DNA of 61,451 bases, taken from Chloroflexota bacterium. Lineage in GTDB: Bacteria > Chloroflexota > Anaerolineae > Promineifilales > Promineifilaceae. Location of the stretch: contig JAJRVV010000241.1 of assembly GCA_024277135.1 (NCBI GenBank), positions 1 through 61,451 of the forward strand, given 5' to 3'. A program made the position numbers and the translations under genes. Positions 16,948-26,205 of the stretch are shown in pieces (positions within the stretch are counted from its first letter, which is position 1; each line of letters opens with the position of its first letter). The notes beneath the pieces were generated by a model that saw only the letters and a program-made list of their open reading frames with translations, did not search any database and was not told the origin of the DNA.

Positions 16948-18369
16948 TTATGATTTGGCCGACGGCCGGTGAGTAGATGTGAGGAGGACGGCCGTCGCCA
17001 GCAGCGCCAGCGTGGGCAGCCATTCCAGACGGCGCACCCATTCCAATTCGCCGAAATTGAGCGGATCGAGGTAGGTGAGATATGAGAATATGAGCGCGCC
17101 GCTGAGATAAAGCCAGGGAGCGGTCAGCCACCAACGTTGGCGGGGTTCATCGGCGGCCGGGGGCAGGAAGGGGAGGAGAGCCAGCAAGATGAGGATGTAC
17201 CAGGGGTGCAGGGTGGGCGTGAGCAAGGTGTAGCCGATGAAGGGGGCGGCCATCAAGCGCAAAGCGGCGCGTGGGCTGGTGCGGGTGCGGGCCAGCAGCC
17301 AGACGACCGTTATGAGTAAGCCAAATATGACAAAGACAATTAGTTTGCCAGTGTCGGTGGCCTCTTCCAGCCCACGCTGACCTAGATACCCTTCGATCCA
17401 ATGAAAAAGGCCGCTGTTGAAGTTCCACTGACGGCCGTAAATTCGCAGCGCGCCAAACAATCCTGTGCCATTCAACTCGCCGCCCAATCCCCAACCGGCC
17501 TGGAAGCCGAAAGGCGCCAACATGCCAATCGTCAGCGCCACGTAGCCGATGCGCTGCCGCCAGTTCCAATGCCAGAAAAGGATGGGGAAGAGGAAGATGG
17601 GCAGGATTTTGGTGAGGGTTGCTAGAGATAGGAAAAGTGGGGGGAGAAATTGTGAATAATGAATCGTGAATAATGAATTGTGAATAGTGAATGAGGTTTG
17701 TCGGAGGGTAAAGGTGATGGATAGGAGGGTGAGCAGGATCATCCAGGCGTCAATGTGTGCGCCGTGAGCCACCTCGACGATGACCAGGGGGTTCCATAGG
17801 TACAGCAGCAGACGGCGGGGCGGCAGCTGGGCTAATGCCAACAGCCGGGAGAGGAGAAAGGCGCTGCCTAAGTCGAAAATGAGCATCATCGCCTGCATGA
17901 AGATGGGGGTGAGGGGGAAGACGGCCGTCACGCCCCAAAAAAGCAGTTGCGCCGACGGCAGGTAAGGGCTGGCCATCCAGGCGTTATTCGCCTGGGCGCG
18001 TTGGGGGATGTCCAGGGCGTCCAGTTCCGGCGCGTTGATGGCATAGGCGTAGGGGCTGACGCCTTGCGTGGTGACGTAACCGTCCCAGATGTACCGATAG
18101 ACATCGTCTGACAGGGTGGGGGTGGTGAAGAGGAGCAGTAAGCGAAACAAGATGGCGGCGACCCACGCCCAGCGCATGGAGATGGGGCGTTTTTCGGCCC
18201 TAACCAGGACGGCCAGGCAGGCGGCAAAGGCGAGCAGGTACCAGGCAATTGTTTCGGGGGTACGGCCGTCTCGCAGCGTCCCGTAACGCCATTGCATCCG
18301 CACCAGACCGGCATAGGCGATCAGGCTGACGGCCGTTGCCCATTTGCCGGCCGCTAATTGCGTCGCCAC
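16948..18369 (-). CDS. GT87/MptB-like membrane mannosyltransferase
   Basis: About 473 residues, ten or more transmembrane helices. The first large loop has SDDVYRYIWDGYVTTQGVSP followed by YAYA, the GT-C pattern of polyprenyl-phosphate-mannose-dependent enzymes. The later LLTPTLHPWYILILLALLP is also typical. It probably adds mannose or another hexose to a lipid-linked or cell-wall glycan outside the membrane. A GTG start overlapping the upstream gene by 16 bases is chosen; an earlier ATG at 18435 is possible. A short microrepeat (about 17645-17695) is translated in frame between two helices as SFTIHNSLFTIHYSQ. Confidence 0.8.
   Translation of the reverse strand: MATQLAAGKWATAVSLIAYAGLVRMQWRYGTLRDGRTPETIAWYLLAFAACLAVLVRAEKRPISMRWAWVAAILFRLLLLFTTPTLSDDVYRYIWDGYVTTQGVSPYAYAINAPELDALDIPQRAQANNAWMASPYLPSAQLLFWGVTAVFPLTPIFMQAMMLIFDLGSAFLLSRLLALAQLPPRRLLLYLWNPLVIVEVAHGAHIDAWMILLTLLSITFTLRQTSFTIHNSLFTIHYSQFLPPLFLSLATLTKILPIFLFPILFWHWNWRQRIGYVALTIGMLAPFGFQAGWGLGGELNGTGLFGALRIYGRQWNFNSGLFHWIEGYLGQRGLEEATDTGKLIVFVIFGLLITVVWLLARTRTSPRAALRLMAAPFIGYTLLTPTLHPWYILILLALLPFLPPAADEPRQRWWLTAPWLYLSGALIFSYLTYLDPLNFGELEWVRRLEWLPTLALLATAVLLTSTHRPSAKS
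17645..17695. repeat. in-frame microrepeat inside the GT87 gene
   Basis: About 50 bases of degenerate GTGAATAAT/GTGAATTGT units, the same family as the intergenic array at 21388-21435. It stays in frame and encodes the loop SFTIHNSLFTIHYSQ. Confidence 0.8.
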
Positions 18370-18782
18370 ATTCCTATGCTGCTGGCTATAGACAGCAGTA
18401 ACCCGGCAATAACAAACCCGGCCGGCAATCCCCATAAAGCAAGGGGGGTGTTGATACGGGCTGATGCCGGATTGTTTAGATCGTAGAGAAGGGGGATGCT
18501 TTCACCGATGTCATAAGCGGGGCGGTTGGCATAATTGTCGCTGGCAAATCGGAAATCTTGTCCATCTACGCGGTAAGCGATGATGGGGGCGTACTGTACT
18601 TGCTGATCCTCATCCTCTCGCTCTAGATAATCCACGACAGCGCCGTTTATGGCAAATCCATTCTGGGCAAGCTGCCAGCTCTCATAGCCATAAAGCAGCC
18701 CCGCGCCCAAAATAAACAGGCCCAACGCGGTAAAGAGTAACGGCACAAGTTTTGGGGAAGGCGCATTTGTCTGATTGGTCAT
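18354..18782 (-). CDS. DUF3592-like membrane protein
   Basis: A 142-residue protein with an N-terminal and a C-terminal transmembrane helix enclosing an extracytoplasmic domain: GAVVDYLEREDEDQQVQYAP followed by IIAYRVDGQDFRF, DIGESIPLLYDLNNPASARI. This is the DUF3592 arrangement; function unknown. Its 3' end overlaps the start of the mannosyltransferase gene, suggesting coupling. Confidence 0.75.
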   Translation of the reverse strand: MTNQTNAPSPKLVPLLFTALGLFILGAGLLYGYESWQLAQNGFAINGAVVDYLEREDEDQQVQYAPIIAYRVDGQDFRFASDNYANRPAYDIGESIPLLYDLNNPASARINTPLALWGLPAGFVIAGLLLSIASSIGMWRRN

Positions 18783-18951
18783 GGGGAGATTATAAGGGAT
18801 ATGTGACGAAATGGGTGGAGAACGGCCGATTTCTCAGATTGTTGAGCATTGAAACCGCAGTCATTTTTTGGGGAGGGTGGTACAATTTGGCGCAACGAGA
18901 CGGCCGTATCCCGCGTATGGTCTGTGAAATTCATTCAAACTGGAGACACAC

Positions 18952-20139
18952 ATGCGAATTATTTTGTACCTGGGCAAAGGGGGCGTAGGCAAAACCACAG
19001 TGGCGGCGGCGACGGCGCTGCGCTGCGCCGAATTGGGGTACAAGACCCTGGTTGCCAGCACCGACATCGCGCACAGCCTGGCCGATTCACTCGATATGCC
19101 GTTGGAATCCGTCCCGATTCAAGTCGCCCCTAATTTGTGGGCGCAGGAAATCAGCGTGGTGGCGGACATTCACAACCATTGGGGGACGTTGCAAAATTTT
19201 GTGGCGGGGGCCATCAGCAACAGCGGCAAAATCAACAATGTGGTCGCTGATGAACTATCCGCTTTCCCCGGCATGGATGAAATCGTCAGTTTGCTGCATA
19301 TCAACAAGCAGGCGAATGAACGCAATTTTGACCGGGTGATCATTGACGCCGCGCCCACAGGCGAGACCATTCGCTTGCTGACGATGCCGGACACTTTTCG
19401 CTGGTATGCCGGTCATTTGTCCAAGGTGGAGACGGGGGTGGCGAAGCTGTTACGACCGTTTGCCGGACGTATGTTACAAGGCCCGGCCGAAGCGCTGGAA
19501 GCGCTGCATAAACTAGATGCGGCCACGGGTGAATTACGAAAAACTTTGAGCAATCCCAAAATCAGCAGCTACCGGGTGGTGCTGCAACCAGAAAAAATGG
19601 TCATCCGCGAAGCCGAACGCGCCGTCAGTTATCTAGGCTTATTCAACTACCCGGTAGATGGCGCGGTGATCAACCGCGTTTTGCCGGAAGCGGCGGCCGA
19701 AGGCGACTTTTATCGGAAGCGGCTCCAACTCCAGATGAAATACCTGGAAATGATCGAGAACAATTTCAAACCACTGCCTTTGTTCCGCGTCCCTTACTAT
19801 TCGGATGAGATCATTGGCTTGAAGGCGCTTTCCCGGTTGGCCTCCGATTGTTTTGGCGAAAAGGACCCTGGCGAGGTGTTTTATCGCGGCGTGCTGCAAA
19901 AAATTGTGGATACCGGGGAGGGCGGCTATCAACTCCACCTGCCGCTGCCTTTTGTCAAAAGCGATCACGTTAAACTGCGGAAGCGGGGAGATGAAATGTT
20001 CATCACCATCGGCAACTTCAAGCGGGAGATGATTTTGCCAACGGTGTTGGCCAAGCGAAAAGCGGGCGGCGGCCGTTTGCGCAATGGGGTGCTAGAAATT
20101 GATTTCTTGCCGCTGGCAGAGATCGCTGCCGCTGGATAA
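18952..20139 (+). CDS. ArsA/GET3-family ATPase
   Basis: A 395-residue deviant-Walker ATPase: GKGGVGKTTVAAATALR (KGGVGKT, P-loop with intradimer Lys), STDIAHSLADSL (switch I, DxAHS), VIIDAAPTGETIRLL (Walker B and switch II) and a C-terminal small all-beta domain after residue 300, as in several bacterial ArsA-like proteins. The arsenite-binding cysteines of true ArsA are not seen and there is no ArsB nearby, so a GET3-like or cell-envelope role is as likely as arsenic resistance. The start has GGAGA eight bases upstream. Confidence 0.88.
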   Translation: MRIILYLGKGGVGKTTVAAATALRCAELGYKTLVASTDIAHSLADSLDMPLESVPIQVAPNLWAQEISVVADIHNHWGTLQNFVAGAISNSGKINNVVADELSAFPGMDEIVSLLHINKQANERNFDRVIIDAAPTGETIRLLTMPDTFRWYAGHLSKVETGVAKLLRPFAGRMLQGPAEALEALHKLDAATGELRKTLSNPKISSYRVVLQPEKMVIREAERAVSYLGLFNYPVDGAVINRVLPEAAAEGDFYRKRLQLQMKYLEMIENNFKPLPLFRVPYYSDEIIGLKALSRLASDCFGEKDPGEVFYRGVLQKIVDTGEGGYQLHLPLPFVKSDHVKLRKRGDEMFITIGNFKREMILPTVLAKRKAGGGRLRNGVLEIDFLPLAEIAAAG

Positions 20140-20203
20140 CTGCAACTTTGGCGAAACGGCCGCGTAAAGCCATCCAGTATAATTTCGACCCAGGAGATGA
20201 AAA

Positions 20204-20518
20204 ATGAGCGAAGAAACGAGTGAAAACATTCACGTTGAAGAAGAAACAACGGAATCAGAAGACAAGAAATGGCAGGAAGAGTTCAAAGTCGCCGCCGACG
20301 AATTGGTAGACACAATCAAGCGGCTGGTGCATGAGACCAATGTGCGCCGCATCGTGGTCAAGAATGAGGAAAAACAGATCAACCTCTCCTTGCCGCTGTT
20401 GGCTGGCGTGGCTGGCATCGCTCTCTTGCCGGTGTATTCGGCGCTGGCGTTGATCGCGGCGTTGGTGACGGATTGCACGATTGAGGTGGTGCGGGTGGAG
20501 AAAGCGAAAACCGCCTGA
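20204..20518 (+). CDS. DUF4342 protein
   Basis: A 104-residue protein. After an acidic N-terminus (EETSENIHVEEETTESEDK), residues 28-100 match DUF4342: FKVAADELVDTIKRLVHETN, VRRIVVKNEEKQINLSLPLL, a hydrophobic stretch and IEVVRVEK. Function unknown; similar domains are found fused to UBA/TS-like segments in Gram-positive bacteria. A ribosome binding site (GGAG) and a terminator downstream frame the gene. It may share a transcript with the ArsA-type gene, 64 bases upstream. Confidence 0.85.
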   Translation: MSEETSENIHVEEETTESEDKKWQEEFKVAADELVDTIKRLVHETNVRRIVVKNEEKQINLSLPLLAGVAGIALLPVYSALALIAALVTDCTIEVVRVEKAKTA

Positions 20519-20542
20519 ATCAGCCGGTTTCAATCATCATGC

Positions 20543-20577
20543 AAACCGCTGTCGGTTGTCCCGACGGCGGTTTTTTT
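20543..20577 (+). terminator. rho-independent terminator
   Basis: AACCGCTGTCGG and CCGACGGCGGTT form a stem with one mismatch and a short loop, followed by seven T. It ends the ArsA/DUF4342 transcript. Confidence 0.9.
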
Positions 20578-20595
20578 GCGTTTAGGGGGTTGTTG

Positions 20596-21369
20596 TCAAC
20601 GGTAGACCACTTCTGAACCGCGTATTCGGCTCAATAGTTCTTCAACTGCCACGATCACCAGGACGAAAAGAATGTCTACGGCAATGATCATGGAGAAGGC
20701 CAAACCCAGGTAGCCGAAAATGGTCGCGGCCAGGTTGGCGGCTCCGGCGAAAATGACATCGCCAATGCCCAGGACGGCCAGCAGCACGGCCATGCCGCCC
20801 AACAGCAGTAAAAAAGCGGGCCAGGCGCGGCGGTCGGAGCGGCTGGGCATCATGGCGTTGCCTACGGCGAAGAGCAGGTACAGCCAGACCAGAAAATCGT
20901 TGGTTTGGAAGAGTTGATCCAGGGCGGCGGCCAACGAATCCACATTGCCGCTTTGTACGGCCGTCGCCAAATCCGCTACGCCAAACACACGGAAGCCGAT
21001 CAATAGGATGACGGCCGTGCCCGCCATCAAAGGCGCGCCGCCGATCAAACTCTCCCGGATGGGGCCGAGCGCGCGTCCTTTGTAATACTCCACATACCCC
21101 AACTGCACCGAACCATCCGCCTGCGCTCGCGGAATCAGCGAAAATGAGCCGGTGCGCACACCGACAAACGTCGCCATCAGCCAATGGCTCAGCTCGTGCA
21201 GCAGCACGCCGGGCAGCAAAATAAGCGCGTACAGCGCCACCGCCCGTTCCGCCTTGCCCGTTGCCAGCAGTGACATGCCATGCAAATGCTGGTGAATCCA
21301 GCGTTGAATGAGCAGCAGCGCCGGCAGCGCCATCGCCACCCAGAGGATAGGCACAAGCGTTTGATTCAC
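20596..21369 (-). CDS. M50-like membrane metallopeptidase
   Basis: A 257-residue protein with about six transmembrane helices. LLHELSHWLMA (HExxH, near residue 58) lies within a helix, as in site-2 proteases, and NAMMPSRSD downstream resembles the NxxPxxxxD motif that supplies the third zinc ligand. Such enzymes cut transmembrane substrates during signalling or quality control. No PDZ domain is present. A tandem microrepeat precedes its start. Confidence 0.75.
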   Translation of the reverse strand: MNQTLVPILWVAMALPALLLIQRWIHQHLHGMSLLATGKAERAVALYALILLPGVLLHELSHWLMATFVGVRTGSFSLIPRAQADGSVQLGYVEYYKGRALGPIRESLIGGAPLMAGTAVILLIGFRVFGVADLATAVQSGNVDSLAAALDQLFQTNDFLVWLYLLFAVGNAMMPSRSDRRAWPAFLLLLGGMAVLLAVLGIGDVIFAGAANLAATIFGYLGLAFSMIIAVDILFVLVIVAVEELLSRIRGSEVVYR

Positions 21370-21387
21370 GTCACACGCCCCTCTTCG

Positions 21388-21435
21388 GAATAATGAATTG
21401 TGAATTGTGAATTGTGAATTGTGAATTGTGAATAT
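21388..21435. repeat. tandem GTGAATT microrepeat
   Basis: Five to six near-perfect 8-base units of the form AATTGTGA in the gap between the peptidase and tpiA. A degenerate copy is found inside the coding region at 17645-17695. Confidence 0.9.
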
Positions 21436-21456
21436 TGCCCTGTCACCTTGTCGAAT

Positions 21457-22212
21457 TCAGACCACTGCATTTTGCACCAGTTCCACAAACGAGGGTTTCA
21501 GGCTGGCGCCGCCCACTAATGCGCCGTCAATGTCGGGATGGCGCATGTAATCGGCGATGTTGTGCGGCTTGACGCTGCCGCCATATTGGATGCGTATCGC
21601 CTGCGCCGTCGCCTCGCCAAATAGTTCGGCTACTGCGCCGCGCACCGTCATGCCCACGATGCTGCCGGCCTGGGCGGCGCTGGCCGATTTGCCGGTGCCG
21701 ATGGCCCAGATTGGTTCGTAAGCGATGACGCATTGGCTCATTTCGGCGGCCGTCAGCCCGGCAAAGGCGGCCTTCACCTGGCCGCTGACGAAAGCGTGCG
21801 TTTCCCCGGCTTCATTTTGCGCCAAACTTTCGCCGACACAGACAATCGGGATCAAGCTATGCGCCAGCGCCGCTTTGACCTTTTTGTTCACGTTTTCGTC
21901 CGTTTCGCCAAAGTAGGCGCGCCGTTCGGAGTGGCCCAGGATGACATATTGGCAGAATGGCTTGATCATGGCGGCGGATAGTTCGCCGGTGTAGGCGCCG
22001 CTGTCGGCGTAGTGCATGTTTTGAGCGCCGACGCCGATTTTGGTGGCTTTGAGGACATCGGCGACGGCGGGTAGGGCCACGGCCGTGGGGCAGAAGGCGA
22101 TCTCTATCCCTTCGATCTGGTTCAGCGCGCGCCGGATTTCGCGCAAAAAAGCGACCGCTTCAGCGGCGGTCATGTTCATTTTCCAGTTTCCGGCTACAAA
22201 AGGTGTACGCAT
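21457..22212 (-). CDS. tpiA: triosephosphate isomerase
   Basis: A 251-residue TIM barrel interconverting dihydroxyacetone phosphate and glyceraldehyde 3-phosphate in the cytoplasm. FVAGNWKMN carries the catalytic Asn and Lys, VILGHSERR the electrophilic His, VIAYEPIWAIGTGKSAS the catalytic Glu and the phosphate-gripping loop 6, and QYGGSVKPHN the C-terminal phosphate site. Length is normal. It lies 11 bases downstream of a Ser/Thr kinase gene on the same strand and may share its transcript. Confidence 0.97.
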   Translation of the reverse strand: MRTPFVAGNWKMNMTAAEAVAFLREIRRALNQIEGIEIAFCPTAVALPAVADVLKATKIGVGAQNMHYADSGAYTGELSAAMIKPFCQYVILGHSERRAYFGETDENVNKKVKAALAHSLIPIVCVGESLAQNEAGETHAFVSGQVKAAFAGLTAAEMSQCVIAYEPIWAIGTGKSASAAQAGSIVGMTVRGAVAELFGEATAQAIRIQYGGSVKPHNIADYMRHPDIDGALVGGASLKPSFVELVQNAVV

Positions 22213-22223
22213 GGGTCTCCTCT

Positions 22224-24104
22224 TTATGAATCTGCCTCTGTTGATATTCTCAGCAACGTTTGTTCAATTTGTTTAGCCAGCCAGGATAATGGCTCATTCT
22301 TCAGCGCGTTGTTAAACGCTTCTTCGGCCAAAGCCGTTTCTTCTTGATCCAGGTAGAAGTAGCCCAGCAGGGCGTAAATGTCCGCCAGATAGGGATTTTC
22401 CTCCGTTTGGGTGAGTTCTGTGAGCTGCTGCGCGGCCGTGTCCGTCTGGCCGGTTTCCACCTGGATATACAGCTCCCCGATGCGGATAGTGAAAAAATTA
22501 CCGCTTCGTGGCTGGCCGGCCAATCTGTCCATCAACTCCTGCACACGATCGGCCGATTCCTGATTGAGAATGTAACTCATCATCAACATCTGCGCCATTC
22601 GCGGATCGGGACCCAAATCGCTTAGTCCATCTTCCAGCGCCAGTTGAGCTAACTCTGGCTGTTCTGCCTCCAGCAGACGGTCGGCGGCCAATATGTAGGC
22701 GGCGGGCAGGCGGGCGTTATCGAACAGTTCGCTTACCAACTTCCTCGCTTTTTCCCGCTCGCCCGCTTGTAAATAAGCCAGCGCCAGTTCGGCTTTGAGT
22801 TGGCCGTTGTCGGGGTTTTCGCGGATTAGCGTCTGCAATTCTGTCACAGTTCGCACTTGATCCAGCGCCAGGAGTTGAAAATCGGCGAACGGCCGGTCGG
22901 TGACGGGGGTGGTTGGATGATCCGCTGTGGTGGGTTCAGGTTTGGGGGTGGCGGTGGGTGATGGGGCGAGTTTGGCGGCGGCGACGGCCGTTGCTGTGGC
23001 TTGCGCTGACTGCTCCTGTTTGATGCCGCGGGCGATGGCCAGCAAAATGAGTGCGCACAGCGCCATGCCGATGAAAACGCCCAGACCAATCAGCAGTAGA
23101 TTGCGCCGCCGCTTTGGTTTTTCCCGGACGGGTTTGATGTCGCTGTCGGCGGGCGCGTCAGACAGGTCGGGCAGTTGCGGCAGCGCTGCCAGATCGGATT
23201 CATCCGCCAGTTGGGTCTGTGCCAGCGGCGTGTAGTCGAGCAGGGGCGATTGGCCGGCCGGGGCGATGTCGGTGGGCATCTCGACGGCGGCTTGTTGTAG
23301 CGCTTGCACCATGTCGCCGGCGGTGGCATAGCGGTCATCCGGCTCCTTGCTCAACCCTTTGAGCAGCGCCGCTTCTACGGCCGGGTTGATTTTGTCGTTG
23401 ATCAGGCTGGGGCGGGGCGGCGGATCGAAGATTTGGGCGTGGATGATGGCGTAGCTGGTGTCGGATTGGAATGGGACTTGCCCGGTAAGCATTTCATACA
23501 GAATGATGGCGAAGGAGTAGATGTCGGTACGGCCGTCAATCTCTTTGACGCCTTTTGCCTGTTCCGGGGAGATGTATTGGGGCGTGCCCATAATCATGTC
23601 CTGGGACATGGTGGATTCGCCGGCCTGGGTGATGCGGGCCAGCCCATAGTCGGCGATGAAGACGCCGCCCCCCTTGGTGAGCAGGATGTTGGAGGGTTTG
23701 ATGTCCCGATGCAGGACGCCGTTTTGGTGGGCGTAGTCGAGCGCCTGGGCCATGGCCGTGGCAATCCGTAAAATTTCGGTGCGGGTTAACGCGCCCTGGC
23801 TCATCCGGTCTTTGAGCGTTTCTCCCTCCACAAACCGCATCACCAGATAAGGGTAGCCATCATGCTCGGCAAAGTCGTAAACGGGGACGATGTGGGTATG
23901 TTCCAGTTTGGCCACCACGCGGGCTTCGCGGGTGAAGCGGCGCAAAAAAGCCTCGTCATCTTTGAAGGCGGCATGGAGTACCTTGATGGCCACATGCCGA
24001 TCAAGGGCTTCGTGATACGCTTTGTAAACGGTAGCCATGCCCCCCTGGCCCAGTTTTTCTACAATTTTGTATGGCCCCACGGCCGTTCCTACTGCAAAGC
24101 TCAT
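22224..24104 (-). CDS. Ser/Thr protein kinase with TPR-like tail
   Basis: A 626-residue PknB-type kinase. Residues 1-270 are the kinase: LGQGGMATVYKA (Gly loop), VAIKVLH (Lys), HRDIKPSNILL (catalytic loop), DYGLA (in place of DFG) and GTPQYISPEQAKG. A single transmembrane helix follows near 330-352, then a Thr/Pro linker and a helical, TPR-like domain (about 405-620) rich in Ala, Leu and Glu. The tail is probably outside the membrane and may sense or bind partners. The downstream neighbour is tpiA. Confidence 0.92.
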   Translation of the reverse strand: MSFAVGTAVGPYKIVEKLGQGGMATVYKAYHEALDRHVAIKVLHAAFKDDEAFLRRFTREARVVAKLEHTHIVPVYDFAEHDGYPYLVMRFVEGETLKDRMSQGALTRTEILRIATAMAQALDYAHQNGVLHRDIKPSNILLTKGGGVFIADYGLARITQAGESTMSQDMIMGTPQYISPEQAKGVKEIDGRTDIYSFAIILYEMLTGQVPFQSDTSYAIIHAQIFDPPPRPSLINDKINPAVEAALLKGLSKEPDDRYATAGDMVQALQQAAVEMPTDIAPAGQSPLLDYTPLAQTQLADESDLAALPQLPDLSDAPADSDIKPVREKPKRRRNLLLIGLGVFIGMALCALILLAIARGIKQEQSAQATATAVAAAKLAPSPTATPKPEPTTADHPTTPVTDRPFADFQLLALDQVRTVTELQTLIRENPDNGQLKAELALAYLQAGEREKARKLVSELFDNARLPAAYILAADRLLEAEQPELAQLALEDGLSDLGPDPRMAQMLMMSYILNQESADRVQELMDRLAGQPRSGNFFTIRIGELYIQVETGQTDTAAQQLTELTQTEENPYLADIYALLGYFYLDQEETALAEEAFNNALKNEPLSWLAKQIEQTLLRISTEADS

Positions 24105-24256
24105 AGACGCACCCTGTTCATCAAAGTCTGGGCAATTATAGGAAAGGGTTGTAAGGCGAGCAATATAGGAATGTTAAGGAAATGTAACAATAGCAATTTG
24201 ACCCATGAGATATACCGGCGCGTTTCAGCGAGCGGTTGTTTGATAGTTTTGTTTAC

Positions 24257-24285
24257 TTGACACATTAGTAAAAAGAATATATCTT
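24257..24285 (+). promoter_or_regulatory. promoter of the RloA/RloB unit
   Basis: A perfect TTGACA (24257-24262) lies 17 bases before TATCTT (24280-24285), or 15 before TATATC. The region is AT-rich compared with its surroundings. About 60 bases of leader precede the ATPase gene. Confidence 0.5.
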
Positions 24286-24345
24286 CTTTGCAAGCTATTG
24301 TTGAGACTTATTCTCGAAAACAGTTATTTACAAAAGGATTTTGTG

Positions 24346-25677
24346 ATGCTAATAGAATTTAGCGTGGGCAATTATCGCTCATTTCACCAGCCGGTGACGC
24401 TGAGTATGCAGGCGACTTCCCTGAAACATAGTGGCGATATTGATAAGCATAACGTTTTTCGTGCTGGGAAATATGAATTGCTGCGCAGCGCGGCCGTATA
24501 TGGCGCTAATGCCAGCGGCAAGAGTAACCTCATACGCGCCATGATGTTCATGCGTCGCTTTGTGCGGAATTCATCCACCAGGCTCCAAGAAGGAGACCCA
24601 ACCGGCGTTGAGCGTTTTACCTTTCATATGGATGCCCGTCAGGAACCAGCCTACTTTCAAATCATCTTTTTGCTGGAAGGCGTACGCTACCGGTACGGTT
24701 TTGAATTAGACGAAGAACGGGTTCATGCTGAGTGGTTATACCGCACCCGACAGCGGGAAACCCGTCTCTTTGTGCGCGAAAGGCAGGAATTTGACATTTC
24801 CGGACCATTCAAGAAAGAGGCGACTGGCTTGGAAGCGAAAACTCGTGAAAACGCCTTATTCCTTTCTACATTGGCGCAATTTAACAGTTCCACGGCTATC
24901 ATGTTGCTGGCGTGGTTTCGGCAAAAATTCAAGGGAATTTCCGGTTTGAACGATAGTGCTTACGGTGGTTATACATTGCACCGTTTTGAGGCAGAGGGAG
25001 AGTTTCGACGCCGAGCACGAGAATTATTGCGTTTGGCAGATGTGGGAATTACAGACATATCGATGCAGAAATTGCCGCTCGACAGAGCAGATATACCGAC
25101 GGGGTTGCGTGATAAGCTCATAGAAATTGCTCAAGAGGAAGGAGAACTAGAAAGTGAACTTCTGTTGACACAAGTACAAACCCTGCATCCGCTCTTTGAT
25201 GGAGAACTGCCGATTGGAACACAACCTTTGGACTTTAAGGAGGAATCGGAGGGGACGCGAAAGTTTTTCTTCTTGTTAGGACCATTGCTTGACACGTTGG
25301 AAAATGGCAATGTGCTGGCGATCGACGAGCTGGAGGCGCGTTTGCATCCCCGGCTCACCCGCGAAATCGTACATTTGTTTAATTCGCCACGAATCAACCT
25401 GCATAACGCCCAACTTGTTTTTGCCACCCATGATGCTGGTTTGTTGGGTGCGTGCATGTTACGCCGCGATCAGGTTTGGTTCACTGAAAAAAATCAGTAT
25501 GGGGCTACTGACCTTTACTCACTGGCAGAAATGAAAGTACGCAAAGATGCCTTACCCTTGCTTGACAAGAACTACTTGGCCGGTAGATATGGGGCCATTC
25601 CTTTTGTCGGTGGTTTGCGCGCATTTATTGAGCAGGAGATACAGCATGGCGAGAAGACCGAAACCGAGCGGGCGTAG
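24346..25677 (+). CDS. RloA/AbiL-type AAA ATPase
   Basis: About 443 residues of the SMC-like AAA_15/AAA_21 group found in RloA, AbiLi and related defence proteins: FSVGNYRSFHQPVTLSM at the N-terminus, Walker A GANASGKS (53-60), a helical insertion, the signature SEGTRKFFFLLGPL, Walker B VLAIDELEARLHP and the switch LVFATHDAGLL. All ATPase motifs look intact. It is preceded by AAAGGA and overlaps an rloB-like gene by 32 bases. Such pairs block phage, with the ATPase sensing infection and the TOPRIM-like partner acting as effector. The effector here is broken. Codon use and GC are lower than in flanking genes. Confidence 0.8.
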   Translation: MLIEFSVGNYRSFHQPVTLSMQATSLKHSGDIDKHNVFRAGKYELLRSAAVYGANASGKSNLIRAMMFMRRFVRNSSTRLQEGDPTGVERFTFHMDARQEPAYFQIIFLLEGVRYRYGFELDEERVHAEWLYRTRQRETRLFVRERQEFDISGPFKKEATGLEAKTRENALFLSTLAQFNSSTAIMLLAWFRQKFKGISGLNDSAYGGYTLHRFEAEGEFRRRARELLRLADVGITDISMQKLPLDRADIPTGLRDKLIEIAQEEGELESELLLTQVQTLHPLFDGELPIGTQPLDFKEESEGTRKFFFLLGPLLDTLENGNVLAIDELEARLHPRLTREIVHLFNSPRINLHNAQLVFATHDAGLLGACMLRRDQVWFTEKNQYGATDLYSLAEMKVRKDALPLLDKNYLAGRYGAIPFVGGLRAFIEQEIQHGEKTETERA

Positions 25678-26147
25678 ATTGCCTGACAAGGGTCAACCGC
25701 AAAAGCGGCGGCTTGTTGGGATACGTGATTTGCGCCCCCGTTTTCTTATCGTATGCGAAGGCGAGAAAACTGAACCCAATTACTTCAAAAGTTTTCGCGT
25801 CAATGCTGTGGTGGAAGTGAAAGGGACAGGGCGTAGCACACTTGATTTGGTGGAATACACTCGCAGGTTACGGAATGAAGCCAGAAAAAATGGACAGCTT
25901 GCACTTTGAGTATTTGAACAGCGCTATTCCGCGCCGTCAACATCAGGAGAAGTTGTCAGTTGAATTGGGGGAACTTTACCGCAAGAATGATGTGACGTTA
26001 TACCGTCGCTTGTTGCCGCAAGCGATAGCCATCAAGAATGCGGAAAGGTTGTTTGCCATTTACCAGCCCCATCATAATCCGGCAAAAGATAATCCTTGCA
26101 CGACGGTTCATCATCTGGTGCGGGAGCTTAATCGTCATATGCGTTGA
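25646..26147 (+). pseudogene. RloB/AbiLii-like effector, disrupted
   Basis: The first 82 codons encode the RloB N-terminus, with RPRFLIVCEGEKTEPNYF (TOPRIM-like first acidic motif). That frame ends at 25907-25909. Another frame resumes at about 25899 with LHFEYLNSAIPRRQHQEKL and runs to 26147, ending in TTVHHLVRELN, the usual RloB C-terminus. The central segment with the Asp-rich motif and the aromatic FELW-type region is missing. The simplest reading is a deletion of some 40 codons near 25886-25899 that also shifts the frame. The N-terminal start has GGAG eight bases upstream. Confidence 0.75.
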
Positions 26148-26205
26148 AACTAACGGCCGTCTCTCCCGTCTACCTCACCCATTCCTACCCCTAGCCCGCT
26201 GCTGG

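Noticed and set aside
18952-20139. Arsenite efflux pump ATPase
   Set aside because: The metal-binding cysteines of ArsA and an ArsB partner are not seen, so only family membership is claimed.
24079-26154. Lack of ACGGCCGT as proof of horizontal transfer of the RloA/RloB unit
   Set aside because: Gaps of about 2 kb also occur over arsA-like and liv-type genes, and a few such gaps are expected by chance at this spacing; only composition supports transfer.
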